From NCBI RefSeq assembly GCF_019802045.1, contig NZ_JAHVHU010000004.1, forward strand, positions 186,001 through 250,000: a stretch of DNA of 64,000 nt, given 5' to 3'. Source of the DNA: Membranihabitans marinus (lineage in GTDB: Bacteria > Bacteroidota > Bacteroidia > Chitinophagales > Saprospiraceae). A program made the translations under genes and the position numbers. Positions 18,935-28,070 of the stretch are shown one piece after another (the first letter of the stretch is position 1; the number at the start of each line of letters is the position of its first letter). The notes beneath the pieces are model-generated. The model was not told the DNA's origin. It did no database searches and saw only the letters and a list, made by a program, of their open reading frames with translations.

Positions 18935-19373
18935 TTTTAATTTTATTCTTTTAAAAAGGGATATTTAATGGGATCTTGATAGGTATCAATAGATTAGTTG
19001 CTTTTAAATTTATCCCACCAATTCGATGGTAGAAATCTTTATGTTTATCAATATTGTTCCGAATTATAAACCTCGGCTTTTTTTTATTTCCTGACAATAG
19101 TTTTAGGATTGTTCGGATTTCTTTCATCATAATATTCTTAAAAAGCTTTTTACTCCATTTGATGATCTTCACGCAGTTCTCCCCACGAGCCAGTATCAAT
19201 TATTTACACAATGCTATCAGAATTAAAACATAAAAATCCTTGACATTGAATAACAGTATGCTATCGTCGGTGATCGCTTTTATCACTAAAGTAAACGTTG
19301 TTATTGATATTCATTATTTATCCATCTCTATGCTCCTTCCCACTATAGGTGAAGTTAATAAAAATGAATGAGA
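18935..19373. other. Intergenic region without a recognised gene
   Basis: The stretch is AT-rich. A minus-strand open frame of 82 codons (18951-19199, rich in Lys and Ile) shows no known motif and is probably chance. No hairpin with a T run or clear TAnnTTTG box was found. Confidence 0.5.
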
Positions 19374-20600
19374 TTATTCAGCTGTTAATTCGGGTGGATC
19401 CTGATAAGCCTGATATTTGGCTGCTATAATTTCTTTATCCGGCATCGCACTTTCACTAATCCAAAATCGGTAATTAACACCAAAGGATTCCTTGTCATCA
19501 AGCTCATACTTTATATAAGGACCAAAACGACCATAATCGCGGTAGGCGGACCAGATGGCTGGTTGAGGATTCTCGGAGTCACTCACTTCCACGATACTAT
19601 ACGTTTTACTATTCAATCCATAAGACATGCCTACCCAAGGCAAGTTATAATCTTTTGTGGGGTCAATCCCCGCTTTATGGAAAAAATAAGTCGGTTTTTC
19701 ACTTCCAGAAGCATCTACAGCGATATCATTGTGTGCCCGGAACTGAACGCCTCCATGTTCGGCGTCTCCATCCAGAGTTACAGGACCATTTATTGCTTTA
19801 AGGGTGGATGAAAAATCCAATAACAACATCCCAGGACTGTGCTGATGGTAAATGGTGGCACAACGATGTTCTTCCAATACCGTCACTCCGGTGGAATCAT
19901 CCCAATGGATCAATGCCTCTACTTTAGCAAGTACCGGACCAGCTGTTTTGGAGATAAATTTAATATGTTTTTGCGTCGTCATATCTTCCATACCCCAGAA
20001 AGATAATTCTTGATCTCTGAATCCGACATCCCGCCAGCCAATCATAATACCACGGTGATGAGGCCATACCCCATCTTCATATCCGTTGGTGATTAAATTC
20101 TCACCCGTCCGATCAAAAATATGATAGAATACTTTATTTTTTGCCGTGAGCAATTCGTCTTTTATAAGTTGACTATCCAATTCATATTCGTATCGAAATA
20201 CCTTTTTATCGTCAAATAACAAATCCATGTGTTTTCCAGGAACATCCAGCCAGCTAAATCCGGGTGTGTCGCCATCCGTTTTTTGCTCAAAGTTGGCTTT
20301 CCATTTTTTGGGTTGCTTTTGATCCGTCTCTGGTAAGACCCACCAAAGTGTTTCATTTCCCTCATCATCCGCGATCAGTTGCCCGGGAATGTTTTGAAAA
20401 GCACCATTTTCTGACTCGAGGGTTACATAAATCTGATCAGTCGGAATCCCTTTGGGACGGTCGATCGTGACATGGACTGGAACATCACTGGTCACATAAT
20501 CAGAACTACTGATTGTTAATGAAATAGTGCTGGTGTCGGAAGTACAGCTTGAAGTCACCAGTATCATAATAAAAAAAAGAATGAACTGAATATATTTCAT
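19374..20600 (-). CDS. PmoA-like (DUF6807) lipoprotein
   Basis: The 408-residue protein begins with a lipoprotein signal (MKYIQFILFFIMILVTSSC, Cys19). A beta-rich N-terminal part of about 90 residues is followed by the DUF6807/PmoA-like domain, recognised by ENLITNGYEDGVWPHHRGIMIGW, RDQELSFWGMED, GDAEHGGVQFRAHNDIA, LPWVGMSYGL and DYGRFGPY. Such proteins occur in polysaccharide- and sugar-processing neighbourhoods of Bacteroidota and Planctomycetota. The HHRG and GRFGP segments look like a carbohydrate-binding or catalytic site, but no reaction is established that I can state. Its likely place is the periplasm or outer membrane. The gene diverges from the thioesterase at 20696. Confidence 0.85.
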   Translation of the reverse strand: MKYIQFILFFIMILVTSSCTSDTSTISLTISSSDYVTSDVPVHVTIDRPKGIPTDQIYVTLESENGAFQNIPGQLIADDEGNETLWWVLPETDQKQPKKWKANFEQKTDGDTPGFSWLDVPGKHMDLLFDDKKVFRYEYELDSQLIKDELLTAKNKVFYHIFDRTGENLITNGYEDGVWPHHRGIMIGWRDVGFRDQELSFWGMEDMTTQKHIKFISKTAGPVLAKVEALIHWDDSTGVTVLEEHRCATIYHQHSPGMLLLDFSSTLKAINGPVTLDGDAEHGGVQFRAHNDIAVDASGSEKPTYFFHKAGIDPTKDYNLPWVGMSYGLNSKTYSIVEVSDSENPQPAIWSAYRDYGRFGPYIKYELDDKESFGVNYRFWISESAMPDKEIIAAKYQAYQDPPELTAE

Positions 20601-20695
20601 AAATAGATGGTTTATCTACAGGGAGCGATTTGAAGATGTAGTATTTTTGTCGTGGAGCAAGGTAAGAAGAAATCTGTATTTAAAAAATATCAATC

Positions 20696-21088
20696 ATGAC
20701 ATACTCCTTTACGATTACCGTATCACCGGATGACATCGATGACTTAAATCATGTCAACAACCTGGTCTATCTTCAATGGGTCCTTGAAGCTGCCCATCTC
20801 CATTGGAATTCTGGTGCCAGTCCGGTGCTTCAGGAGAAATATGTATGGGTCGTCCTTTCTCATTACATCAAATACCATCGACCAGCGTATGAATCCGATG
20901 AATTGGTTATCGAGACATGGGTTCAAAACTCCACCGCAACCTACTGTGAGCGCGTTACCCTGATTAAAATGAAACAAACCGGTGAGACACTGGTAACTGC
21001 AAACACCAAATGGTGCCCTATCTTGGTAAAGACAATGAAACCTACGCGGATTATTCCGGAAATTGTCAATCCTTTTACTAGCGAATAG
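20696..21088 (+). CDS. Hotdog-fold acyl-CoA thioesterase (4HBT type)
   Basis: The 130-residue single-domain protein carries the 4-hydroxybenzoyl-CoA thioesterase pattern: DDIDDLNHVNNLVYLQWVLEAA (acidic residue, HVNN, then Tyr and Trp) near residues 12-33 and YHRPAYESDELVIETWV in the central strand. YbgC/FatA-like members hydrolyse acyl-CoA or acyl-ACP in the cytoplasm. It sits alone between divergent DUF6807 and the phospholipase gene, with 95 bases upstream. Substrate is unknown. Confidence 0.88.
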   Translation: MTYSFTITVSPDDIDDLNHVNNLVYLQWVLEAAHLHWNSGASPVLQEKYVWVVLSHYIKYHRPAYESDELVIETWVQNSTATYCERVTLIKMKQTGETLVTANTKWCPILVKTMKPTRIIPEIVNPFTSE

Positions 21089-21382
21089 TGTTTTAATTCA
21101 AAATTTCTTGAAGCATTTGCCATACGGTATGATGATACGAATAGTACAAGTCAAGAGCCCTTATGGTACAAGTTACGTAAAAAGGTGCTGCTATGAATAA
21201 ATGCTTGGCGTATAGTCCGCAATTAGCGGACTTAATGTCCGGAGGGCATTTAATTACGGAACCGAAACATTCTCCTTTTAGACAGTGTGCCTAGAATAAC
21301 TGAATTACTAGATCATTAAGTTTGAATTATTTTTATTATGTTCACACATTCTTTAAAACATTCTTAAATACAATCATTAATA
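21089..21382. other. Intergenic region with a short hairpin
   Basis: AGTCCGC (21214-21220) pairs perfectly with GCGGACT (21226-21232) around AATTA. It has no T run. A degenerate TATTTTTA box near 21330 may be the phospholipase promoter. GTACAAGT occurs twice near 21147 and 21168. No gene was recognised. Confidence 0.45.
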
Positions 21383-23929
21383 ATGGCATCCAGACGAGAC
21401 TTTATCAAGCAAGCAGCTTTACTTTCCGGTACGACCGCCATGGCCGGCTTATTGCCATCATCAATCCAACGTGCATTAGCGATTAACCCTGCCAAAGGAA
21501 GTACCTTCGAAGATGCCGAACATATCGTCATACTGATGCAGGAAAATCGGTCTTTTGATCATGCGTTTGGAAAATTGCGCGGTGTGAGGGGGTTTAACGA
21601 TCCCCGGGCGATCACACAACCCAATAATAACAAAGTCTGGCTCCAGTCCGATAAAAATGGGAATACCTATTCGCCTTTTCGCTTGGATATCAAAAACACC
21701 AAAGCAACCTGGATGTCCTCCCTTCCCCATTCCTGGGAAAACATGGTGGATGCACGGAATAACGGGAAATATGATCTGTGGCTTGAGGCAAAACGCTCCG
21801 GAAATCCGGATTTTAAACACATGCCGTTAACTATGGGGTTTCATGATAGAAACGATATTCCTTTTTATTATGCGCTTGCAGATGCTTTCACGGTTTGTGA
21901 TTACAACTTTTGCTCCAGCTTGACAGGAACTACAGCAAATCGCCATTATCTTTGGTCCGGAACCTTGAGAGATCCCTCCTACCGGAAGTCAAAAGCCAAT
22001 GTACACAATCACGATGTAACCTATTATAATTGGGCCCGCTGGAAAACCTTCCCCGAACGATTGGAAGAAAATGGAATATCCTGGCGGGTATATCAAAATG
22101 AGCTGAGTATGCCTTGTGGTTTTGAAGGCGAAGAAGAGTCCTGGTTGGCTAATTACACCAATAACAATTTGGAATGGTTTGAACAATACGGAGTGCGGTA
22201 CGCCGAAGGGTTTCAGAATTACCTGTCCAGAGTTATCGAGGAGGTTCCCGCTCGAATAGAACAAATGGAAAAAGAGCTATCCAGACTCACCAGCGGATCA
22301 GAGGAATATAAAAATTTAGCAAAAACACTGGAAGAAACCAAAAATCATCTTCAACAAGCAAAATCAAATAAACAGAACTGGAACCGGGAGATTTTTGAAG
22401 AACTAAGTGAATATGAAAAAAACATTCACAACAATGCCTATCAGACCAATATAGGCGATCCTGATTACCATTCCATCGAAACCTTGAAATACAATGATGA
22501 TGGAACGGATCGGGAAATGAAAGTTCCAAAAAGCGATATTTTGTATCAATTCCGTAAAGATGTCGATGAAGGGAATTTACCTGCTGTTTCCTGGGTGTGT
22601 GCTCCTAAAAATTTCTCAGATCATCCGAGCGCGCCTTGGTATGGGGCTTGGTACATCTCTGAAATGGTTGATATCCTAACCAAGAATCCAGAGGTATGGA
22701 AGAAAACTATTTTTATTATTAATTATGATGAAAATGATGGTTACTTTGACCACGTTCCGCCTTTTGTTCCACCGGAAACGGGGAACCCGGAAACCGGAAA
22801 AATAAGTCATAATTCGGACACATGGTTGGAATTTGCCCGAAAAGAGGATGAGTTGGAGCGTCGGAAAAATAATCCCTCTAGTGCCAGATGGGGACCTGTG
22901 GGTTTAGGTTTTCGTGTCCCTATGTTGGTGGTTTCACCCTGGAGCCGAGGTGGATATGTTAACTCAGACGTATTGGATCACACATCCACCTTACAATTAA
23001 TCGAAAGGGTTATGGCCAAGAAGTCGAAAGGAAATTTGCGTGAAGAAAATATTAGCCCCTGGCGACGAATGATATGCGGAGATATGTCTTCTGCATTCAG
23101 ACCGTACAATGGAGAAAAGATCTTTTATCCGGATTCGGTCGAACGAGATAAATTCGTGGCGACCATTCATCAGGCTCAGTACAAAGATCTTCCCGAAGGG
23201 TACAAAAATTTAACGGAATCAGAACAAAAACAAATTAATGAAAATCCCCGGGAATCTGCTTATATGCCCACACAAGAACCAGGCATAAAAGATAGCAATG
23301 CGCTTTGCTATCATATGAATGTCGATGGTCAGCTTAATAAAAGTAAAAGAGCTTTTGAGCTGAAATTCGAAGCCAGAAATTTTGTTTTTGGAGACCGGAC
23401 TCGGGGAGTTCCCTACATCGTCTATGCACCTGGTTCCTATAAAAAAGCAAACTCCGATGATTTTGAAAAGGTTCGTGCCTGGAATTATGCCGTCGCTGCA
23501 GGCGATCGTTTGGAAGATAGCTATCCATTGACTAATTTTCAAGAATCTGGGTACCACCTCCGGGTATATGGCCCCAATGGGTTTTACCGGGAATATATGG
23601 GGAGTGAAAATGACCCGGAGTTAGAGTTGTACTGTGATTATGAACAGGATGCCAGAAACCCATTGAAGTTAACTGGTAATCTGGAAATCATATTCAATAA
23701 TAAAACAGGTAAAAATATTTCGGCGAACATCGTGGATCAGGCGTATGGGCAATCCCCGTTGGAATTAACGCTAGAGCCAGGAAAGCAGAGCACGGTTATC
23801 GATCTCAGTAAAAGTCACCGGTGGTATGACTTGAAGGTGGAGGTAGACGGATACCGTTTGTTCGGCAGACACATGGCTGGTCGTGTGGAGAATGATCAGG
23901 ATGGGAAGACGGATCCCCAAATGGCATAA
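21383..23929 (+). CDS. Tat-exported phosphocholine-type phospholipase C
   Basis: The 848-residue protein begins with a twin-arginine signal (SRRDFIKQAAL, Arg4-Arg5), then the phosphoesterase core: VILMQENRSFDHAFGKL (metal-binding Glu/Asn/Asp), SLTGTTANRHYLWSG, INYDENDGYFDHVPP and VVSPWSRGGYVNSD. A charged helical insert (about residues 290-350) separates the core halves, and two C-terminal beta domains (about 640-740 and 745-840) fit the DUF756 repeats of these enzymes. It cleaves phosphatidylcholine- or sphingomyelin-like lipids in the periplasm or outside the cell, often for phosphate scavenging. It is a single-gene unit; a pho box was not identified. Confidence 0.93.
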   Translation: MASRRDFIKQAALLSGTTAMAGLLPSSIQRALAINPAKGSTFEDAEHIVILMQENRSFDHAFGKLRGVRGFNDPRAITQPNNNKVWLQSDKNGNTYSPFRLDIKNTKATWMSSLPHSWENMVDARNNGKYDLWLEAKRSGNPDFKHMPLTMGFHDRNDIPFYYALADAFTVCDYNFCSSLTGTTANRHYLWSGTLRDPSYRKSKANVHNHDVTYYNWARWKTFPERLEENGISWRVYQNELSMPCGFEGEEESWLANYTNNNLEWFEQYGVRYAEGFQNYLSRVIEEVPARIEQMEKELSRLTSGSEEYKNLAKTLEETKNHLQQAKSNKQNWNREIFEELSEYEKNIHNNAYQTNIGDPDYHSIETLKYNDDGTDREMKVPKSDILYQFRKDVDEGNLPAVSWVCAPKNFSDHPSAPWYGAWYISEMVDILTKNPEVWKKTIFIINYDENDGYFDHVPPFVPPETGNPETGKISHNSDTWLEFARKEDELERRKNNPSSARWGPVGLGFRVPMLVVSPWSRGGYVNSDVLDHTSTLQLIERVMAKKSKGNLREENISPWRRMICGDMSSAFRPYNGEKIFYPDSVERDKFVATIHQAQYKDLPEGYKNLTESEQKQINENPRESAYMPTQEPGIKDSNALCYHMNVDGQLNKSKRAFELKFEARNFVFGDRTRGVPYIVYAPGSYKKANSDDFEKVRAWNYAVAAGDRLEDSYPLTNFQESGYHLRVYGPNGFYREYMGSENDPELELYCDYEQDARNPLKLTGNLEIIFNNKTGKNISANIVDQAYGQSPLELTLEPGKQSTVIDLSKSHRWYDLKVEVDGYRLFGRHMAGRVENDQDGKTDPQMA

Positions 23930-24234
23930 CTCGGGTTGGATGGCTGCAACTTTATGATCAATGGGGTATCCTCTGATTTATTAATTTCCATCATCGGAAA
24001 TTTCACTTAATTCATTTTGGGCTCCGCTGACGTGGAATTAACTCCGATAGGCAGGACAATTCCTACTGGCACCCATGCATTGAGCCGTCTGCTTGAACAC
24101 ACCGCAGCAATTCCTACTGTCCCACGAGCTGCTGTCAGTCACGAATAAAATCGGCATGCCACAGTCGAGAAGAAACCTGCTGCCAGAGCCCTCCGTAGAA
24201 ATATTTTTATTCATTTATGAATGACAGGCACTCT
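23930..24234. other. Intergenic region, no gene seen
   Basis: The gap lies between the phospholipase and the convergent sigma factor gene. AATTCCTACTG is repeated in direct orientation near 24060 and 24112. No terminator-like hairpin with a T run was found. Confidence 0.45.
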
Positions 24235-24906
24235 TTACAACTTTTCCATGACCCGTTCTGTGATCCGGTCACAACGGCCAAATCCGAATTCAAAGATGCT
24301 TTTATCCACAGACAATTCATATAAAATTTCTTTGAGCATCGCCCGAGATCGATGCAGGCGGACTTTCACATTGGACTCGGTCAGGTCAAGTGCCAATGCC
24401 ACCTCTTTGACAGACAAACCTTCGACCTCCTTCATGATGTAGACGGTTCTGTATTTCAGATCCAATTGATCAATCGCATCTTCAAGAAGCTGCTTAGTTT
24501 CTTTTTTGATCATATTCTTTTGTGGATTTGGTTGTTTATTATCGGGAAGTTCCAGGGTTAGATTTATAAAATACTCGCCATTCTCTGAATCCGCTGTATA
24601 CGATCTTTTCTTTTCACGGAGTCGGGCCAATGCTTCATTGATCCCAATTCGAATCAGCCACGTTGAAAAGGTGGCATTGAGTTTAAATTGATACAGTTTT
24701 TCATACGCATTTAAATATGCATTTTGCATGGCATCTTCGATCTCCTCCTCATTGTTTAAGTATCCCCTTATGACCCGGTACAATTTCTGGTTATTTCTGC
24801 GGACCAAAATTTCATAAAGCTCCTTTTCGCCGCTTAAAATTCTTTTGATCAATTCAGATTCTTTGAGTGCATTGTCGGAACCTACCTTACGTTTTAAAAG
24901 TTTCAT
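24235..24906 (-). CDS. ECF-type RNA polymerase sigma factor
   Basis: The 223-residue protein has sigma-70 region 2 (LVRRNNQKLYRVIRGYL, DAMQNAYLNAYEKL, FSTWLIRIGINEAL, about residues 38-100) and region 4 helix-turn-helix (EGLSVKEVALALDLTESNVKVRLHRSRAML, about 165-195). It directs transcription of a small regulon. No anti-sigma gene follows; the nearest gene is the divergent DoxX protein 120 bases away. A C-terminal tail of about 25 residues beyond region 4 (ending FGRCDRITERVMEKL) is slightly longer than in minimal ECF factors. The regulon is not deducible here. Confidence 0.92.
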   Translation of the reverse strand: MKLLKRKVGSDNALKESELIKRILSGEKELYEILVRRNNQKLYRVIRGYLNNEEEIEDAMQNAYLNAYEKLYQFKLNATFSTWLIRIGINEALARLREKKRSYTADSENGEYFINLTLELPDNKQPNPQKNMIKKETKQLLEDAIDQLDLKYRTVYIMKEVEGLSVKEVALALDLTESNVKVRLHRSRAMLKEILYELSVDKSIFEFGFGRCDRITERVMEKL

Positions 24907-25026
24907 GTGCTGTCTTTTAGGTATTGGATACAGCTTCGGCCAAAAAGTTACAAATTCCTGTAACCAATTTCAAGTATTCTGATCAAAGTCATGTAATAAA
25001 TTTTATAACGAACTTAAATCAGAATC

Positions 25027-25398
25027 ATGAAAGAGAATGTTCAATTCGTAAGAACCATTTTGAAGTATACGTTCGGTATTGTTCCAATCGTAGCAGGCTT
25101 AGACAAATTTACAAATCTGCTGACCGATTGGAGTGATTACCTGGCTACGTGGATGTCCGGGTTACTTCCCATGTCACCGGATGCGTTTATGATGGTGGTA
25201 GGTGTCATAGAAATTATAGCCGGAGTCCTCGTATTTACTAAAACAAAGATGGGCGCCTATATCGTCATGGCATGGTTGATTGGGATCACATTAACCCTCA
25301 TTATCGGCGGTCAATTCCTGGATGTCGCCATTCGGGACCTTGTTATGGCTGTTGCGGCCTATTGTCTGGCAGTTCTTCATAAGGATTCCAATGAGTAA
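25027..25398 (+). CDS. DoxX-like small membrane protein
   Basis: The 123-residue protein has four predicted helices. The pattern VPIVAGLDKFTNLLTDW near the N-terminus, then MVVGVIEIIAGVLVFTKTKMGAY and a C-terminal helix, matches the DoxX/TMEM-like superfamily (MauE/DoxX). Family members are linked to redox or thiol stress in some bacteria, but no specific function can be given. It is divergent from the ECF sigma gene with about 120 bases between, which may reflect control by that sigma factor. Confidence 0.8.
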   Translation: MKENVQFVRTILKYTFGIVPIVAGLDKFTNLLTDWSDYLATWMSGLLPMSPDAFMMVVGVIEIIAGVLVFTKTKMGAYIVMAWLIGITLTLIIGGQFLDVAIRDLVMAVAAYCLAVLHKDSNE

Positions 25399-25863
25399 TT
25401 TTCCTATAACGATTTTTTCGCATTTCCTCCCCCAGATTTTGTATATATACATAGCAAGATTTGAGCGAGCTATGTCTTAATCGAAGAGGAATATCTATAG
25501 CCAATATATTTCCCGTCCATTTATATTAAAATTTTCCGCAGGTCTGGATGTCATTCAAATTGAAGCCAACTGGCAGACTTTCATTAAATTCGGTTTTTGA
25601 TGGAAGATGAGAAGACTATTTACACCATCAGGCTTAATGGGACAACCGGGCGGTGTGTGGTCAGCCAATAATGAGCCCTTTAAGTTTTTGGTGCCCGAGC
25701 CTGAAGTCATAACCGTAAATTTTAATTGGCGCATTGGCGATCCACGGCCTATATTGGTTTCCTACCAAATAAGATCAGCAGCTAACGAGAGTTTAATCAA
25801 AGGCCATCGTTTTCTTGATACCTTGATATTCATCCAATATTGAATTCTGAAACTCTAAGGATC

Positions 25864-26039
25864 ACGGGTCGGGGATATCCGGAGTACGGAAAAAATGGCG
25901 CGGAGCGCCAAATTTTTTTCGGATTCCGTGATATCCCTGGTTCGGTGCTGTCTGACCGTAGGGAGGACAGTGCAGAACCAGGGGCTTGTCTCCGACCCGT
26001 TCAGCTGCCCTCCGACCGCAGGGAGGATGGCAGCTGAAC
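25864..26039. repeat. Branched multi-hairpin element (REP-like)
   Basis: ACGGGTCGG (25864-25872) pairs with CCGACCCGT (25992-26000), enclosing two hairpins. The first has GGATATC-CGGA against TCCG-GATATCC (25873-25936), with inner GGCGC/GCGCC. The second has CCTGGTTC (25936-25943) against GAACCAGG (25975-25982). A third hairpin, GTTCAGCTGCC against GGCAGCTGAAC (25999-26039), adjoins. The apical parts of the second and third share GACCGYAGGGAGGA. The nesting suggests a folded RNA or single-strand DNA structure, or a REP-type mobile repeat. Confidence 0.7.
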
Positions 26040-26271
26040 CCGATGTTATGAACAGTCAGGCAATCCAGGTGTGTTATGTGTGGACAATTTAGGAGGGATC
26101 GAACCTCTATCATAGTAGACCATATACTGTTGGAGGCAACTGCAAAGATGAAAGTAAGGTCAAAAACAAATGCCCATATAGATGGTACCACCTTGCTTAA
26201 GAGCTCGTTCGGCTTTTATCGAAAATCACGCGGGCAATTACAATAGAATCACATTTACCATCCCATTTTAT

Positions 26272-26331
26272 CCAGTTTGTCTTTCCGCTTTTTACAGTCA
26301 GAATGAAATGACGAAGATACGGACAAACTGG
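26272..26331. repeat. 10-bp perfect inverted repeat
   Basis: CCAGTTTGTC (26272-26281) and GACAAACTGG (26322-26331) are exact reverse complements with a 40-base spacer. Nothing in the spacer codes for a recognisable protein. Confidence 0.55.
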
Positions 26332-26502
26332 GCTCCTCAATGAGCGAGCAACGTAATGAAATTTTCCTGGAATCAAATGGTTGGTGGAGATTCCCAAAAC
26401 ATTCGATTGGCCAATCCATTCTGGACTGGTTTTAAATTACTTCAGCCTTTTATTTACAGCTGTTCCAAAATCAAAAAAATTGGTGAGCGATTAAATAGAA
26501 TG

Positions 26503-27009
26503 CTATTGTTTAGCAGCTATCATCTGATCGACTTCATCAATAAATGCTTTCGCAGACGGCTTGTAACCAGTTCGTCCGACCGGGTCGATATTCATTTGTC
26601 CGGTTTCTTCATTGGGCTTTAAGTAAAACACCCAAACCGTGGGATAACCAGTTACTTTGAAAGCTTTCTGAAGACTATAATTTTGTTGTTGGATCTCTTT
26701 CGGTAATTTCGTTCTTCGGGGGAAATCCAGTTCAAGGAGAACAACATTTTCATCAGCCCACTTTTTAAATTCATCTTTTGAAAAAACAGAAGCAGTTAAC
26801 CGTTTACACCATCCACACCAATCACTTCCAGTAAAATTGGCCATAATTGGTTTGCCAGTTTTTTGAGAAACGGCCTGAGCTTCTTCTACGCTAACCATCC
26901 AGCCTTCATTGTGGGCAGTGTAATCTTCCTGACTAATCCCGGTCCCCAGAAACATCAGAACTAGTCCTGTGATTAATCCCGGTAAACTGAGTTGGCTCAA
27001 TATTTTCAT
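26503..27009 (-). CDS. Periplasmic thioredoxin-like protein
   Basis: The 168-residue protein has a signal peptide (hydrophobic 8-24, likely cut near GISQED), then a thioredoxin fold. The redox motif is WCGWC (Cys65, Cys68) in GSDWCGWCKRL, followed by a cis-Pro in TGYPTVWVF. The CGWC motif is typical of thioredoxin_7/DsbD-gamma-like thioredoxins, which reduce or shuffle disulfides in the periplasm. It is monocistronic. Its upstream gap has a TATTTTG sequence that is one base short of the -7 consensus. Confidence 0.9.
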   Translation of the reverse strand: MKILSQLSLPGLITGLVLMFLGTGISQEDYTAHNEGWMVSVEEAQAVSQKTGKPIMANFTGSDWCGWCKRLTASVFSKDEFKKWADENVVLLELDFPRRTKLPKEIQQQNYSLQKAFKVTGYPTVWVFYLKPNEETGQMNIDPVGRTGYKPSAKAFIDEVDQMIAAKQ

Positions 27010-27227
27010 ATTTCTATTTTTTATTTTTCACGTCAATTAAACTGCAAAATACCGCACAATGTTCAATATATCAAAGACAGAAAAGAAAATATTTGTTAAT
27101 TGAATTCATCCTGGGTGGTCGAACAGTTGCAGATTTACCTACGCGTAATAAGAGATTTGCCTTTCATATCAATTTATTTTTTAATTTGGCACGCGAATTG
27201 AACCCTTCTCTACAAAAATAAGCAACC

Positions 27228-28052
27228 GTGATACTTAAAATAACCTGTACCGACACCAAAGGCCTGATTTATAAAGTGACGAAATGTCTGTATGAAGCTG
27301 GATTGAATATTGTCAAAAATGATGAATACGTAGACACCGATGTTAACCGTTTTTTTATGCGGACGGAATACGAAGGGAATGAAGGTGGTGATGCCATTCT
27401 GGAGCGGCTGAAATCACTCTTACCTAAAGATGCTAAAATAAAATTAACCCCGGACCGGAGAAGACGCATCATTTTGATGGCAAGTAAAGAACACCACTGT
27501 CTGAGTGATATTGTCAATCGTTGTGAAAATGATGACCTCCAGGCGGATATCCAATGTGTCATCTCGAACCATGAAGTTCTCAGAAAGTCTGCCGCAAGGT
27601 ATGACATTCCATTTTACTTTATCGATCACCGGAAGTACTCCCGTCAGGATCATGAGAAGAAAATTCTGGAGGTAATTGATCAATACGATATCGATTATAT
27701 AATTCTTGCGAAGTATATGCGGATTTTGAGTAGTGACTTTGTGCAGAAATACAGAAACAGAATGATAAACATCCATCATTCTTTTTTACCAGCTTTTAAA
27801 GGTGCCCGCCCTTACAATCAGGCGTATATGCGAGGCGTCAAGGTGATAGGAGCCTCAGCTCATTTTGTAAGCGAGGATTTGGATGAAGGCCCTATCATCG
27901 AGCAAGATACCATCCGGGTCCATCATGGTTATAGCCCCCGAGAGATGGCCAAAGCTGGAAAAGATGTTGAGAAAATAGTCCTCGCACGTGCTCTGGATTT
28001 GGTTTTTCAAGAGAAAGTTTTCATCCAGGGTAATAAGACGATAGTATTTTAA
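27228..28052 (+). CDS. purU: Formyltetrahydrofolate deformylase
   Basis: The 274-residue protein has an N-terminal ACT domain (about residues 1-78, LKITCTDTKGLIYKVTKCLYEAGLNI) and a C-terminal formyltransferase-fold domain with SNHEVLR, YMRILS, the catalytic-His segment NIHHSFLPAFKG and the catalytic Asp in DLDEGPIIEQD. It releases formate and THF from 10-formyl-THF, feeding purine synthesis or balancing C1 units. The start is a GTG at 27228, chosen because the ACT domain begins immediately (ILKITC). A TTAATTTG box at 27181-27188 is a near-consensus promoter. It converges with mscS with an 18-base gap. Confidence 0.94.
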   Translation: MILKITCTDTKGLIYKVTKCLYEAGLNIVKNDEYVDTDVNRFFMRTEYEGNEGGDAILERLKSLLPKDAKIKLTPDRRRRIILMASKEHHCLSDIVNRCENDDLQADIQCVISNHEVLRKSAARYDIPFYFIDHRKYSRQDHEKKILEVIDQYDIDYIILAKYMRILSSDFVQKYRNRMINIHHSFLPAFKGARPYNQAYMRGVKVIGASAHFVSEDLDEGPIIEQDTIRVHHGYSPREMAKAGKDVEKIVLARALDLVFQEKVFIQGNKTIVF

Positions 28053-28070
28053 CTTATAACCTAAAAGGAA

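Larger units (their letters stand above)
25399..26502. other. 1.1 kb gene-poor region with structured repeats
   Basis: No gene with recognisable motifs is present. Short open frames (for example 25607-25843 plus and 26197-26397 minus) lack motifs, and those within 25840-26190 arise from inverted repeats. Two structured elements, at 25864-26039 and 26272-26331, dominate the region. It may be the site of decayed mobile DNA. Confidence 0.55.

Noticed and set aside
18951-19199. 82-codon minus-strand frame rich in Lys and Ile upstream of the PLP enzyme gene
   Set aside because: It has no motif, signal peptide or promoter box, and its composition is that of the AT-rich gap. It is probably chance.
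18935-19373. SAM riboswitch upstream of the Cys/Met enzyme gene
   Set aside because: No conserved riboswitch helices or a terminator alternative could be found in the region.
25607-25843. 78-codon plus-strand frame in the gene-poor region
   Set aside because: No recognisable motif, and it sits between structured repeats. It may be a remnant, but cannot be supported as a gene.
25840-26191. Several overlapping frames on both strands in the branched repeat
   Set aside because: They arise from the inverted repeats themselves; both strands being open reflects symmetry rather than coding.
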